This document shows, piece by piece, positions 31,370-43,396 of a stretch of 64,000 nucleotides of DNA. The notes below the pieces were generated by a model. That model had not been told where the DNA came from and searched no databases. It saw only the letters and a program-made list of their open reading frames with translations. The stretch comes from Apoderus coryli (Eukaryota > Arthropoda > Insecta > Coleoptera > Attelabidae): the NCBI GenBank assembly GCA_911728435.2, contig OU452200.1:26613715-26677714 (forward strand), given 5' to 3'. How positions within the stretch are numbered: the stretch's first letter is position 1; each line of letters opens with the position of its first letter. The translations under genes and the position numbers were made by a program.

Positions 31370-31985
31370 CTACCTCAGTATATTTAAAGCTTGACATTCA
31401 GAAAAGTGTTCAATTTTGTTAAATTATTGAATTTTGTTAAGTTAAATAAAATCTGTACAAGGTTTTCCTGGACCTAAACACAGACTTTTAATTGTCATCA
31501 AATAAAGCCAATTTTGAGTAAACTTCTAGAACAAAATGACATACTATTGCTTTACTATTAACACCATATAGGTAGCTACTGTGTAAAAGGAAATACAAAG
31601 AGCAAATGACAAGAATAGATACTGGTTAAAGTAGGAAATCATTACAGAGTTGGCCTGCTTTAGAAATGTGATCATCTTACCAGACAGTAAATAAATTGCA
31701 CTTACACTTGTATAATATGTTATATGATAGTTTTGCTCTGTTTTAAATATCACAATTATTGTATAATATATGAATGTGGTAATTTAAGGATAGTACTAGA
31801 ACGGTTAAGTAAAATGTAGCTTCATAGCTAAACTTCGCCTTTTGATTGAGAACAAGTTCATTCTGATATTTTACATCTCAATGTAGAAAATGTATCCTCT
31901 TTTAGTTTTTATGTATCATTTAAAGTTATTATTGTTACTATTATCAAAGACTGTACATTGTGTACATAAATCTTTTCTATTATTA
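31370..31985. other. Spacer after the TAA array
   Basis: AT-rich, no gene or element recognised. The open frame on the minus strand at 31544-31753 has no identifiable domain. Confidence 0.5.
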
Positions 31986-31989
31986 AACC

Positions 31990-32995
31990 TATGACACTCA
32001 AATGCATTGAGATTAAACTGAGTGAGAAAATAAACAAGCAAATAGAAAAATATTTAGAAAAGAGATATATTAGAAATACATTTCAAACAAAATGTGTGGT
32101 ATCTCCTAACATTTCCTGTTTTTAACCCTAAAAAATCTAAGAAACTTAAAATAGTTTGGGATGCTGCTGCAACTGGGCAAGAAATATCTTTGAACATGGT
32201 GTTATTACAGAGAGACGATCAATTATCGTCATTATTATAAGCCTACTACTACGCTTTAGTGAAAAAAAAATAGATTTTCTTGTAAACATTAAATAAATGT
32301 TTCTGTGTATCGGAATCATAGATGAATATCAAAATGCGCAACGTTTTTTTTTGTGGAGAAATTGGAGCTGCGAAAATCATCTAGAAACATACGCCATTAC
32401 TGTGATGACCTTCGGTGACACGTATTTGCCCAGCTGTGGACAATTTGCATCATAATAAATCATCATGTTGATGATCTTCTTGATTCGAATGATACTGAAG
32501 AAGAAGCGATTAAGATTGCGACGGAAGTTAGTGACATACATGCTAAAGGAAACTCCAAAAAACTGATTAGCGTAATTCATAAAGAAACGAAGAATAATGT
32601 CGAAATGAAACTACATTTTGTAAAGTATAGTAAATCAGAGAAAATTCTAGGCATATGGTGGAATTTATAAACTGATTGTTTTATTTTTAAACTAAAATTG
32701 AATAAAAGTAAAGATGAAGTTTAATATGCAAAAAGAAAACCAACGAAAAGAGATTAACATATTTTAATGTTAATATATATAATATATATATGTATATACA
32801 TCAAGTGATGTAGAGTAGTAATACATCGTGCGATCAACCAATTTTGGTTTTTATGGCTGAAGCAATTTCCAAAAAAATATTTCAATATCGTGATGTTTTC
32901 TAACGACTTGAAAACCTGGAATAATGTCAAAGTTAAAATGCACATTTTTGTAGAAGCAAGTGAGCATGCGTCTTCGTGTGTAGCGTATTTTTAAG
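31990..32995 (+). pseudogene. Pao/BEL-type retrotransposon pol remnant
   Basis: Pieces of a Pao/BEL polymerase can be read on the plus strand across several frames. They include INKQIEKYLEKRYIRNT (upstream of the reverse transcriptase), KSKKLKIVWDAAATGQEISL near 32130-32190, FLWRNWSCENHLETYAITVM near 32345-32405, then HHVDDLLDSNDTEEEAIKIA near 32456-32515 (the catalytic V-D-D), LGIWWNL near 32650, and KMHIFVEASEHASSCVAYF near 32935-32990, the start of RNase H. The order and spacing match Pao/BEL pol. Stops and frameshifts are frequent; no LTRs or gag were recognised. This is an old, dead copy. Confidence 0.75.
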
Positions 32996-32999
32996 AACG

Positions 33000-35900
33000 A
33001 AGAAAAAATAAATAATAATAGTTCTTTTTACATGTCTCACTACCAGAGCAGTATATTTAGAAATTGCCTACAAATTCAATGTTGACAGTTGAATACTTTG
33101 TTTTTCAAAATTTATGAATCATATAGAGAATGTCTAAGGCATATAGACCGAACTACGAATTTTATTGCTGCGGATAAAATTATCTCTGAAGAATCAGAGG
33201 CTGTAACACCTAATCATTAACTAGTTCTTCAAATGGAGATAAAAACAACAATAATAAGAACAATTTATTAGTTAATTGATTACTTATTGTTTTATCTTCT
33301 GTTTATTCTCACAGTATTTTTTGTCTATATCTAAATTTCTTGCAAAGTGTGACAGTATTAGGTTAGGTAAGTAAATAAATATAATATATTAACACTTAAA
33401 AAATTATAAACAGAGTAATAACATTTAACATATTATGAACTTATTACTATTATTAACAGGACCAACAAATTGTTAATCATAATTGTAAAAGTTCTGTATA
33501 GAAATGAAAAATTAAAATATAGATCCGGAAATAACACCCATAAAATTTACATTTGCAAAATTATTGGTGTAAAAGCACAAAGGTTTTGTCGGTAGACATT
33601 CATAAAGCTGAAAATAAATCTATATGGTGTTGTGGCGCAAAATTGTAAGATTTGGGTTGAATTCAAATCACTACATAAAATATTAAACACATATTTGCAT
33701 ACAAATTTAAAAATTAAGAAATAATTATCAAGCTTTCATATATTTATGTAAACTTTTTATATAAATGTACAATATTTTTCTTATATAACTAAACGGTAAA
33801 AAGTCCGTTCGGGAAAACGGTAAAAAGTCCGTTCGGGAAAACGGAAAACAGACAAGTCACAAATAATATCCATCGTTTGTATAGCATAAAACAAGCAGAA
33901 AGTTAGTATTACCTAATGGTTTGATATAAAATAAATGTATTATATATTCAGTGATAAATCTTATTCTTTGGTGTTACTAATCAGTAATAGTAAAAAATAC
34001 ATACTAAACTATATACAGTCAATTGCGCATGTTGATCGATATTTTTTTGTAATATTCAGGCCATATAAAAATATGCGAAATAAAAATAATTTGTTATAAT
34101 TTTATTATTTTAAAATCAACTATCTCTGTTGCTGTATGAAAATTTGAGATAAATTGGAGTAGTGTTGATACTGTAAAATTAATTCATTGTGACCCCAGGT
34201 GTATTTTATTAAAAAATGTCCATTTAGTGTATTGGAATATTTTGACCAATATATATTTTGTTTCATTGAATTCAATTATTACAAATTATAAAATTTATTA
34301 AATACACACTCCTTACAAAGTTGCATTTACGAAACAGTCGTCGAATAAACAAAATTATATCAACGAGGTTAAAATGTATAACTGGCTGTATTTTGATTCC
34401 TGTCTAGTGTTGCAAAAAGGAAATCGAAAATTTATAGTGTCCTTGTCTATTAAGACAAGTTTTGGTTTTTAAAATCTCCTTTTTTGATTTCCAGGGTTGT
34501 ATGATATAATAAGGGGCATGCCTGAAACTTAATTATTTTTTGTTTACGTAGTTTCTTTTCCCCGTTACAAATCAAATTGTTTGAAGTTGGCGACTGAGTA
34601 AGTATAATTTTCCACTATTTTATATTTGTGATTGTTAATAATTAATCAATATATTATATTTCGTTTCTACAAACTTGATTCTGTTTCAGTAATTTTATTT
34701 TAAAATGGTAATTACAAATAATAATTCTATAATAATGTTCTCGTTTCTTTTTTTTATATAATACTGGAGGTGCTAAATTTTTTGAAATATTTTATGTTTA
34801 CTTTGGTTTTATATAAAGGAAATAGACCATTAACAATTAAATAAATTTTAGTAACGTGAATGTTAGCAACTCTAAGAAATGCATATCAGTAGAAATAGGC
34901 ACTTACATAAAGTAGCTGCTGTACTCGATTTTTTTCGGTACTTAATTTGACCATATGCCAGGTAAGTCGCCAGCCGTACATTATAGAGTTTTTCGGTGAA
35001 AGTGGATATTTAATAGTTGAAAGGCATTAGAAAGCATCAATTCATATTTTTACTGGATAAAATAGAAACAATTATTAATGATTTAATACTTTTTATATTC
35101 TATAAAGATGTAAAAGGAAATTATATATTTTTTAGCAGGGAGGCTTTTAATTTATTTTAGATGTTTCGTCTGTTTTTAAATTATATCACATTTAATAATA
35201 TGCAAGTACGAGAAAGGATCCAAAATTTACATTACAAAAAAAAAATATATATATATATACAGAATCAACAAACTTCTTACTTTTGATAATTTGAGTAGTT
35301 GGAAAATTGCCTCCACGTCCTACACTATGTGCGATTTCACCTTCCGTAAGGTATCTTATTGGTCACAACCTATATACATGTGTATATTTATTTTTTAGTA
35401 TCGCCTGGAGCATGAAGTTATACTTGCTCCAGTAATTATCAAATTGTAGCAACTTTATTTTCCAGTGACTGTGAAGATCGGAAGAATAGATGGATTAATA
35501 CATTGAGCAAACAGAAAAGTCAAAGCCATAAGCATTACCCAACTCAAGTGTAGAGTACATACTCATAACTTACAGTTTTAACTGCCAGATTAATTTCGGT
35601 GGAATAGTACACGAAGTGTGCATATCTACAGCTGAGAAAGCATTGCAGTGGATCTTTTATCTCTTCTAAGCTATACTGCATTTACGAACTTTATCCATAT
35701 AATAATATTTACATTTGAATATTATGTATTACGTACGGATAAATGTTTTTGTTTGAAAATATCTCCTTAGGAAAAACATCAATATTATAAGTAGCTGTAT
35801 ATTTCATTTAATATATGATATATGTATAAAATTTAAACTCATACTAGTAGATTTTAAAAACAATACAATACAATAAAATTTGCAGAAAAACCTAAACCAC

Positions 35901-36010
35901 GTATTTTTAGTAATTCGTAATAGTTGCATCTTATTATTTTAGATCTATAAAATTGTAATAATAATAATAGTTTATGTGGATTTTAGGGCGATCAATTAAA
36001 AACCAATTTT
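33000..36010. other. Gene-free AT-rich stretch
   Basis: No coding sequence recognised beyond the Pao/BEL remnant. It contains a 24-bp tandem repeat at 33791-33846 and a short (AT)n run near 35246-35260. Confidence 0.5.
33791..33846 (+). repeat. 24-bp tandem repeat, about 2.3 units
   Basis: The unit CGGTAAAAAGTCCGTTCGGG plus four A is repeated with a period of exactly 24 bp starting at 33794, 33818 and 33842 (the last partial). Each unit contains CCGTTCGGG and ACGG. No function is evident. Confidence 0.9.
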
Positions 36011-36023
36011 AGGAGTTGCCAAC

Positions 36024-36052
36024 GTTTCGCCTCAACATTGAGGCATCTTCAG
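36024..36052 (-). ncRNA. Hammerhead-ribozyme-like core (Penelope type), degenerate
   Basis: On the minus strand the order CTGAAGA, T, GCCTCA, ATGT, TGAGGC, GAAAC is present: a variant of the CUGAUGA box, a perfect 6-bp stem II with a 4-nt loop, and the GAAA box. GTTGGCAAC follows, which could form a short stem III. Penelope-like elements are known to carry hammerhead motifs of this layout. The A-for-U change in the first box would probably abolish cleavage. It is most likely a Penelope-like remnant. Confidence 0.45.
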
Positions 36053-36059
36053 GGCTCTT

Positions 36060-38705
36060 GCTTTTATTTGGGGTTCTGTCAGAACCAATAATACCGAGAT
36101 ATTTGTATTTAAGTTTGATGTCGTTAATAATGCTTTATTTGCCTAAAAGGCAAATTACAAACTTAAATAAAAATAAGACTGGAAATAAACGGATATAACA
36201 TGCCTTTAAACGTATTCAATTTCTAACCAAACTAATCTATGTTCTTGTGGAAACTATAGTGATTCCACAAACACGCGGCTTTTGATATAGGTCTACTGTC
36301 GTAATTTGCATATACTTGAGGATTTCTAAAGAAGTCCACAGCAAGCAAGGACTTCATGCTTGCTGTGGATCATGAAAATTAATCAACTCCAACAAGTTAG
36401 GATAATTAATCAGGCTGTTAATCGATTCAAAAAATAGAAGCTGATATGCTACAATTCTGCAAGATTATAGGGATATAAAATAAAATTTATTAAATCTGAG
36501 TGTATGAACAGTACCACCCACTGGAAAGCGACTATCGATTGTAAATGTTTAAGAAATTTGCGTTGCACGTATTCCAACTTGTTGATACGTCTAATTTAGA
36601 TCGAACCAGTGCATGATACAATGGAAATTTTCAAAACTACTAGATTTTTTGATCGTGTATTGCAACGAACAACATCATTGATAATGTCTTTTTTCGCCAT
36701 TGCAACAGTTCCTCTTCTTTCTTTGTTCGGTCTGACTGAGAATAATTTTCATGCAGCGTGACATTTGATGTATAGTCTTGTTAAATAAGTTCTAACAATT
36801 CTAATTCATCAAGTAAAATCTCGATTTGAAATTATAATTTTGCCGCATTCAATCACCGTTGCAAAATACGCGTTGATATTTTGCAAAAAATAAATTTTCC
36901 ATATAGACCGCACTCGGATTAGTTTAGCCTTAGTGATTTTAAATTTGTTCTTTTTTGCATTTTTCCGACAAAGACATTACACAGCCGGTAGTGTATATTA
37001 ACAAGCCGCCCATGCTAATTGTTTTATGTTATTTATCTCATATATTTGTTTATATAGTATATCTGAGCGCATGCGCATTTAAAATCTATAAACAATAAAA
37101 AAATTCTTCCAAAAATCACTTTTTGCCCGTAAGAAAACGAATACACCATCTCCGACATCTGAGCGCATGCGCATTTATGCTGAGAATTATTTTATGTTAT
37201 TTATCTCATATCTCATATATTAGCTTACAATATAGTAAATTTTGATTATTCTTTTTAACTAAGTTTCATACTAAATACTATAAATATATTAGATATTCTA
37301 AATTAGTTAGCTCCAACATGGCTTCCTATAATATGCTCGTCATACGAGTACATAGGGGACACCTCTATTGTCGCGTCATATTATTTTTTGTAGTGTTGGT
37401 CCCACTTATTACATACGCACACACAAAGGTAATGTCACAGTTACCAATTTTTGGAGTGTTTTGCATGCTTTGGAACCTTTTCCTCACATTTTCCGTATAC
37501 TAATTTATTTTAAATATTTTACGTTATTATTTAATAGTGTTTCGAAAGTGTGTCAATGTATATTAGGTGAAACATCGATAAAAGAAAGTTTCAAATGACA
37601 CTTTGAAATTGAAGTGATAATATATTTTCAAGAATGTACGATTTAAGTTATGGTACATTATATAAAATTAATGAAAAATGCAATGATTGAGGAAACAGTC
37701 TCTCAAAAATGTACGCAGTCATCACAAAAATGACTGTATTAGACTTAAAAATTGATTTTGTGGCCATGTAATACCTACACGTAAACAGGTAATTTGTCTC
37801 AAAGTAATAGTAGCATTTTATGTAGTTGTGTAGTTTTTGTTTCGAAAATTCCCTATAGAGAACTGTATTTGCCTCTGCGTATCACACAAAATTAATGTTT
37901 GTAGACACGAAAAAAAGTTGTAAAATGCATATTTTTGACACATTCAATCACTGTTGTAGTAGTAAGTATCGCTTTCCCGTGGTCAAAAATTTTTTTTTCT
38001 ATATAGATAGCACTGCTGTTGCACCTTTCAGCGCAACTTCAGCTGTAACCTGTCATTTTTTTTGCAGTTTTTCGACAAAGACGCGACTATCACTCGTTAT
38101 ATAGTAAGTTATGTAATTATGACAGACAGTGTCAGGTCATATGTACAGAGACTACTGTTATATTGTTAATTCAACATTCATAACCACAAATTTATTTCAA
38201 CTAAACGCATAATGCAGTTCTTTTTGTTGTTGTCATCACTTCCTTCACCATTTTTTTTTCTGATTCATACAACCATACAAATAGAACCAGAAGAAGGTTT
38301 TGCATACAATTCATGCACATTCCACATTTGTATAGTTTAGCAAACAGGTACTGAACTTCGCGCCAGACTTGTTTTTGAAGCCAAATGTTGGTCCTCACTC
38401 ATATTCCGCGCAGGCGCATTTCACACAGTATTTCATGAATAAAATCGCAATAAGATAACGTGCTAAAGGCCGACAGAGCCGGATTTAAAAAAATTTTTTT
38501 ATTTTTTTCAGTTAGAGAAGTAGTTCTGATTTATTTTAAAAGTAGAGTAAAATAACGCATTTTCAGTTTATATCGTTTGGTGAAATCTCTGAGACAACCT
38601 CACCAACACCTCAGGTGAAGTTGTGACATCATGGTCTACCATTCACCTCACTTATATTTGGTTCAAAAAAGAACACGCATACGATAGACCAAAAGCAAAT
38701 AGATA
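36060..38705. other. Gene-free stretch with diverged internal repeats
   Basis: No gene. TTTGCCTAAAAGGC near 36137-36150 also occurs near 55062-55076. A hairpin CCACAGCAAGCA...TGCTTGCTGTGG lies at about 36338-36370. The motif GAGCGCATGCGCATTT appears at about 37065 and 37160 within a roughly 95-bp duplication that includes TTATGTTATTTATCTCATAT. The stretch 36830-36990 resembles 37920-38090 (shared TTCAATCAC.GTTG and CGACAAAGAC). These are pieces of an unidentified repeat. Confidence 0.45.
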
Positions 38706-39321
38706 AATGAAAACAGGGTAAAGTTCGTGCAGATCTCATCCGAAGCCAAACAATTGTAAAATATATCATGTGTTTTTATATACAGTTAAATATTCAGGTT
38801 AGGAGGTGGGTTACTTTTGGTGAGGCTCCTTTGAAGGTAAACATTTTTAAAATAGTTTCATTTTTCATTAAAGTAAAGTCATTAGAAAAGAAAACAGATT
38901 TCTGTGTTATTCTTATGGAATCTACTCGCTTAAACAATACAACAACTTACAATGCTTTGCTGCCAGAATGTCTTTAAAATTATTATGGAAGGCTGACAGA
39001 CTGTGTTTCAAATTATCGCTATTATACACCTTGTACTCATTATTCGCGCAATACCGGAATTAATCCAAAATCTATTTACACCCGACACACGTGCAGATGC
39101 GTATTGAAACACACAATTAATTGTCCCAAGTTTATTTTATTTTTGCTAAATTAATTTGGTTATTGAAAAAATTTCATATTATTTTTATTTCATTCAATTC
39201 ATTCAAAATCTGACAACAATCAAGAAATTCGGTGATGCCACACTTTATTTGAAGATTTTCACCGTAAACATATTCCAGCACATTTTTTTCAATAAATCCA
39301 CACATTACAAAATAGATTTAT

Positions 39322-39360
<39 letters not shown>

Positions 39361-41692
39361 GTTTATTAGTTCTGAAAGGTATTACATAAATTTGTACAAA
39401 AAATGTATTATTACAACCATTAGAACTAAAGGGCGTGAAATCTCAGCCTCTCAACTAGGTTGAGTGCTGTTGAAGCCCAAGAAACAGTACACAATAAAGA
39501 ATAACAAAAAAAAATCAGTACTACACAATAAATACAATATTAAAACACATAAGCATACAAAAATAAAGTGTTGGGTTAAAAACAGTGCAAACAAAATGCC
39601 CAAATGAAATGCCTAAACGCTGTCAAGCAATATCTTTTTAATCGTGGATCTGAACATATGCAAACTATGAGAGAAATCCTTAATCACAAACCGGTTAACT
39701 AGCGCGGCGACATTATAAGAGACCGATCTTTTAAATGTTTCCTTTTTATGAACAGGGACTGTTATTAGACTTTTACGTCTGATGTTTAGATTATGCACAT
39801 CAGTTCTATACACAATTCTATTAACCAGATAAGGAGGGGTCTTATATTTTATTATTTTGTAAAAGAAGCATGTTGAATGGTGAATGCGTCTGTTATACAT
39901 ATTCAGCCAACCTGCCTCCTTAAGTTTGTGAGATATGCGATGTCTTCTGCGAATGCCAAATATGAACCGCAAGCAAGAGTTCTGCAACTTCTGAACTCTC
40001 CCTCTGTCAACACTATCAAGACAAGGACCGTAGATGCTGTCACAGTAGTTTAAGTGCGATAAGACAAGAGCATCACACATACGAATCTTCAAGGTTACAT
40101 TTAACGAATGTCGGTGAGGGTATAATTTTTTTAACATTCCATATCCGATTTTAAGTTTTGATGTTATATGGTCCTTGAATCGCATCTTGTGATCCAGAAC
40201 AAGTTAAAAATGATGACATTTGCTGTTCCATAATTTTTTCTAAAATTTTTGAAAGTGTCGGCAGGACAGATATACAACGCAAATGGCTCAGTTCAGAAGG
40301 ACAGCCAATCTTAGGCAAAGGTACAACCTTAGCATATTTCCATTCATCTGGAAAAATACACTGCTCAATACATGTGTTAATGATATTCACTATAGGTTTA
40401 ATAATCACAGGACAACACAGAGATATAAGAGCTATATTAATGTCATCAAGTCCACAAGCCTTGGTTTTGATTTCTCGCACAATATTTATGACTTCCTCCT
40501 CCGTAACTAGCGAAAACCTGAAGTCTTGATTATTTATTCTGTTGTTCATACAGAAATTTATCAAGTTAACATCAGGAGGTCGACTATTCACGCTTGCCTC
40601 GATAAAATAGTTATTTAGTCGATCCGGATCTCTTAAATTTTCAGGTATATTTGAGGATTTGTTTCCAAGAATATTTAACTTTTCTAATTCTGCACACATC
40701 TCTTTCATGTTAGAGTTGCGAAATCTAAACTCCAGATATGCTTTTTTTTCAGCTCTAATCGCAGAAGTAGTAAAATTACGTAACTGTTTATAGTAGTTAT
40801 AGTGTTCAGGCTTTTTTGTTCTTCTGTACTTTTTCAAAGCTCTACCTCGCAATCGTTGCATGTATCTAACATTACTTGTGATCCAAGGACAGTACGGTTT
40901 TTTTTATATCTTACAGTCCGTAATGGCGCATGCCGGTCAAAAATTCTCAGAATGTTACGTGTCAGAAATTGCACCTTATCGCTGATATCACCCAAATAAT
41001 ATATCTCATGCCACGGAACACTTGACAGATCTCTAGTAAATGCCTCAAAATCAATGCTAGTTAGTGCTCTGTAGGTGAAGCTATGAAGTTGCTCAACAGG
41101 GGCTTCCAATTCAAGCCCACAATACACCAGCAAATGACCCGCCACGTTAACGTCCTTCACACCAGCCTCAACATTGCCTTCACAATTAGAGAATATCATA
41201 TCAATAAGGGAGCAGGATGTAGGTGATACACGAGTGGGCACGTCAATGATCTGTTTAAGGTTAAAAGTTTCAGCTATATTGCACAAGGATACTGTGGTGG
41301 AATTAATACGCTGCATATTAATATTAAAATCACCCAAACATAATATGGAATCATACTGTGCAAAGAAACCAGCCAAAACCTCTTCAAAATAATTCAGGAA
41401 AATTTCAACATTACTATTGGGTGGCCTATAAATATTACCAATCAATAAATCCCTTCCAGACGACGTAACCTTTAACCAAATATGTTCAAGAGTGTGTGAA
41501 CTTTCACTGAGTATAACAGAATACCTTACATTTTTCCTAACGTATATAGCAACACCTCCACCCCTAGCACCACGGTCCTGTCTGATTAAATCATAATCAG
41601 CCACAGCAACTTGGTCGTCGCTAATCCCATCATGAAGCCAGCTCTCCGAAACTCCTACAATAGTGTAATGATTCTCTTCAATATGGAACATT
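39322..41692 (-). mobile_element. CR1-like non-LTR retrotransposon, 5'-truncated, internally deleted
   Basis: The copy is on the minus strand: 5' end at about 41692 inside the endonuclease coding region, 3' end at the AAT microsatellite 39325-39358. Comparison with the uninserted repeat copy at 55.56 kb places both junctions; about 15 bp present at the empty site are missing, and no target duplication is obvious. The trinucleotide 3' tail instead of poly(A), the AP endonuclease and the ORF2 C terminus fit the CR1/Jockey supergroup. Confidence 0.8.
39613..41691 (-). pseudogene. CR1-like ORF2: endonuclease and partial reverse transcriptase
   Basis: From 41691 the endonuclease reads YTIVGVSESWLHDGISDDQ, RGARGGGVAIYVRKNVRYS, IGNIYRPPNS, ILCLGDFNINMQ and TSCSLIDMIFSN, all standard AP-endonuclease blocks; its first few dozen residues are absent. 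A frameshift near 40895 moves the frame to 40861-40151, which holds a linker and early reverse transcriptase (KTKACGLDDINIALI, KYAKVVPLPKIG, ISVLPTLSKILEKIM). At about 40201 an internal deletion removes the rest of the palm, including the catalytic (Y/F)xDD, and joins directly to VLDHKMRFKDHITSKL and the C-terminal region (39613-40200, e.g. YKTPPYLVNRIVYRTDVHN). It cannot encode a working polymerase. Confidence 0.85.
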
Positions 41693-41943
41693 ATTAGATA
41701 CTTGATTTTCCAACAAATTTAATTTACTCAACTCCCACAATAATATAATAGTATATTAAGTATTAAGGGCGGTAAAGCATTCGTTGCAGCCCGCCGCTGT
41801 ATAGACGCACGAGTGAGCGAAGCGAGCGAGGGCAGCTATACAGCGAAGGGCTGCAGCGGCTTTACCGCCAGTGGTGCTTACAACTGTTTTTCGCCTGCCT
41901 CTTCAGACAACAATATTAAACCAAAAGAACTTTATTTTAATAA

Positions 41944-42019
41944 TTAATTATTACTGTTATGAACTGACAGTTTTTGACAGTAATTAATGGGAATATTTTT
42001 TGACGTACATGACAATAGG
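41944..42019 (+). repeat. 76-bp direct repeat flanking the recombinase gene, copy 1
   Basis: Contains GAACTGACAGTTTTTGACAG and TTGACGTACATGACAATAGG. Its partner is at 43321-43396 (two mismatches), and a single copy occurs inverted at about 47870-47945 in the gene-less relative. An internal CTGACAGTTTTTGACAG pattern makes it a candidate recombination site. Confidence 0.85.
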
Positions 42020-42143
42020 CTTTACCGCCAGTGGTGCTTACAACAGTTTTTCGCCTGCCTCTTCATAAATAAATACCATATTAAACGAAAAGAACTTTAT
42101 TTTAAAAATTAATTATAACTGATATAACCCACACAAATTGCTC

Positions 42144-43308
42144 TCAATAATTGTTATTAATATTTATTATGCCTTGAGCATAATTATTGATTATTATGTT
42201 AGATGGTAAGTTTAGATTTGAATTATTAATACATTGATTATTACTGTTAAAATTACAGTTTTCAGTATTATTTACTGTGAGCAAATTATCACAAGAAGAT
42301 ACCGACGTCATTGGATCGTTTCGGAATATTTGATTTGCCACATTTTTCTTATTCTCTAGTGAGTTGTCCACATAACTTTCTGCTACTGTAGATGATTGCC
42401 ATCCACCATATTTTTTTATCGCTAGCAAGTTTGCACCTGAGTCGGCGAGTAGCGTGGCTGATGTGCGTCGGAAACAGTGACCGGTGTATAGACGCGCATT
42501 AGGCAGATTTAGAAACTCTGCAATTTTATACGGAATTTTGCCGATTGTATTTTTGCCAACTGGCTGTATAGAACATTTAAAATTTTTGTACGTAATAAAT
42601 AGTCTATCATGTTTGACGTGCGACGGCCTTAAAGAAGCATACTTCTGATAAATGTTAAAAATATTCACTCCATTTTCAAGACTTTTATTAGTGATCGCGA
42701 ACGTTCTCGGAATTTTGGTTTTCGTCTCTGGAACCGATACAACTATGCAATCATCGTTGACGAGAATATCAGCAACTCTCATATTGGTTATTTCAATCCT
42801 TCGACAAGCACCATAAATGCCCATTATCAGTGCAACCTATCAAAATTATGTGTAACAAATTACATATTATGTTATTTTAACTTATTTACTTACTTTGCAC
42901 ATTAAATAAACTTCATCGGGCCCGTCCTTTAGAAATTTCATATAATCCTCGTAGCTCAAAATTTTTGATTTTTTAGCTTGATATCCAACAGACTGATTTC
43001 GAAGGTATCCTTGCAATTTAGGAAATTCACTCAGATTAATGGACTCTTTCATATTAATAACAGTCTTTAGCATAGAATATTCTGCCCAAAGGGAGGCAGA
43101 ATTGATACGTTTTCGTCTTTCGCTTAAATACGCTAATACAATTCTCTGTTGTATGTTTTGCTTTATTTTTATGTTTCCACTCGTTAAACATTTTGTAATT
43201 TTTTTCATATCTTAATCGAGATTTTGTTGGCAACAAATTTTCACTTGCTAATTTAGCGATTTCTTTTAAATGAGGCGGAGTACAATCAAATTCTTCGTCT
43301 GAACTCAT
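42144..43308 (-). pseudogene. Crypton-type tyrosine recombinase, one intron, one frameshift
   Basis: Exon 1 runs 43308-42894 and exon 2 42836-42144, joined across a 57-bp GT-AG intron (42893-42837) that gives the continuous reading YLMCKVALIMGIYGACRR. The N-terminal core-binding part (LPTKSRLRYEKNY, then SERRKRINSASLWAEYSML) is split by a single-base frameshift near 43140. The catalytic domain is open: R in GACRRIEITNM (first Arg), HCFRRTSATLLADSGANLL (His and second Arg), KKYGGWQS (Trp), and AESYVDNS (probable nucleophile Tyr). The protein would cut and rejoin DNA through a tyrosine-linked intermediate. No GCR1-type or other C-terminal DNA-binding domain is seen; the C terminus is Asn-rich. 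The single frameshift and preserved active site imply recent inactivation, or a sequence error. Confidence 0.8.
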
Positions 43309-43320
43309 TTTTATACCTGA

Positions 43321-43396
43321 TTAATTATTACTGTTATGAACTGACAGTTTTTGACAGTAATTAATGGGAGTATTTTTTGACGTACATGATAATAGG
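43321..43396 (+). repeat. 76-bp direct repeat flanking the recombinase gene, copy 2
   Basis: Partner of 41944-42019, lying 12 bp upstream of the recombinase start codon. The block between the end of copy 1 and the end of copy 2 (42020-43396, 1,377 bp) is exactly what is missing from the relative at 47410-48130. Confidence 0.85.

Noticed and set aside
39322..39358. The AAT tract at 39.3 kb as another Dong-like landing site
   Set aside because: It is the 3' tail of the CR1-like element on the minus strand; the empty site at 55.57 kb has no such tract.
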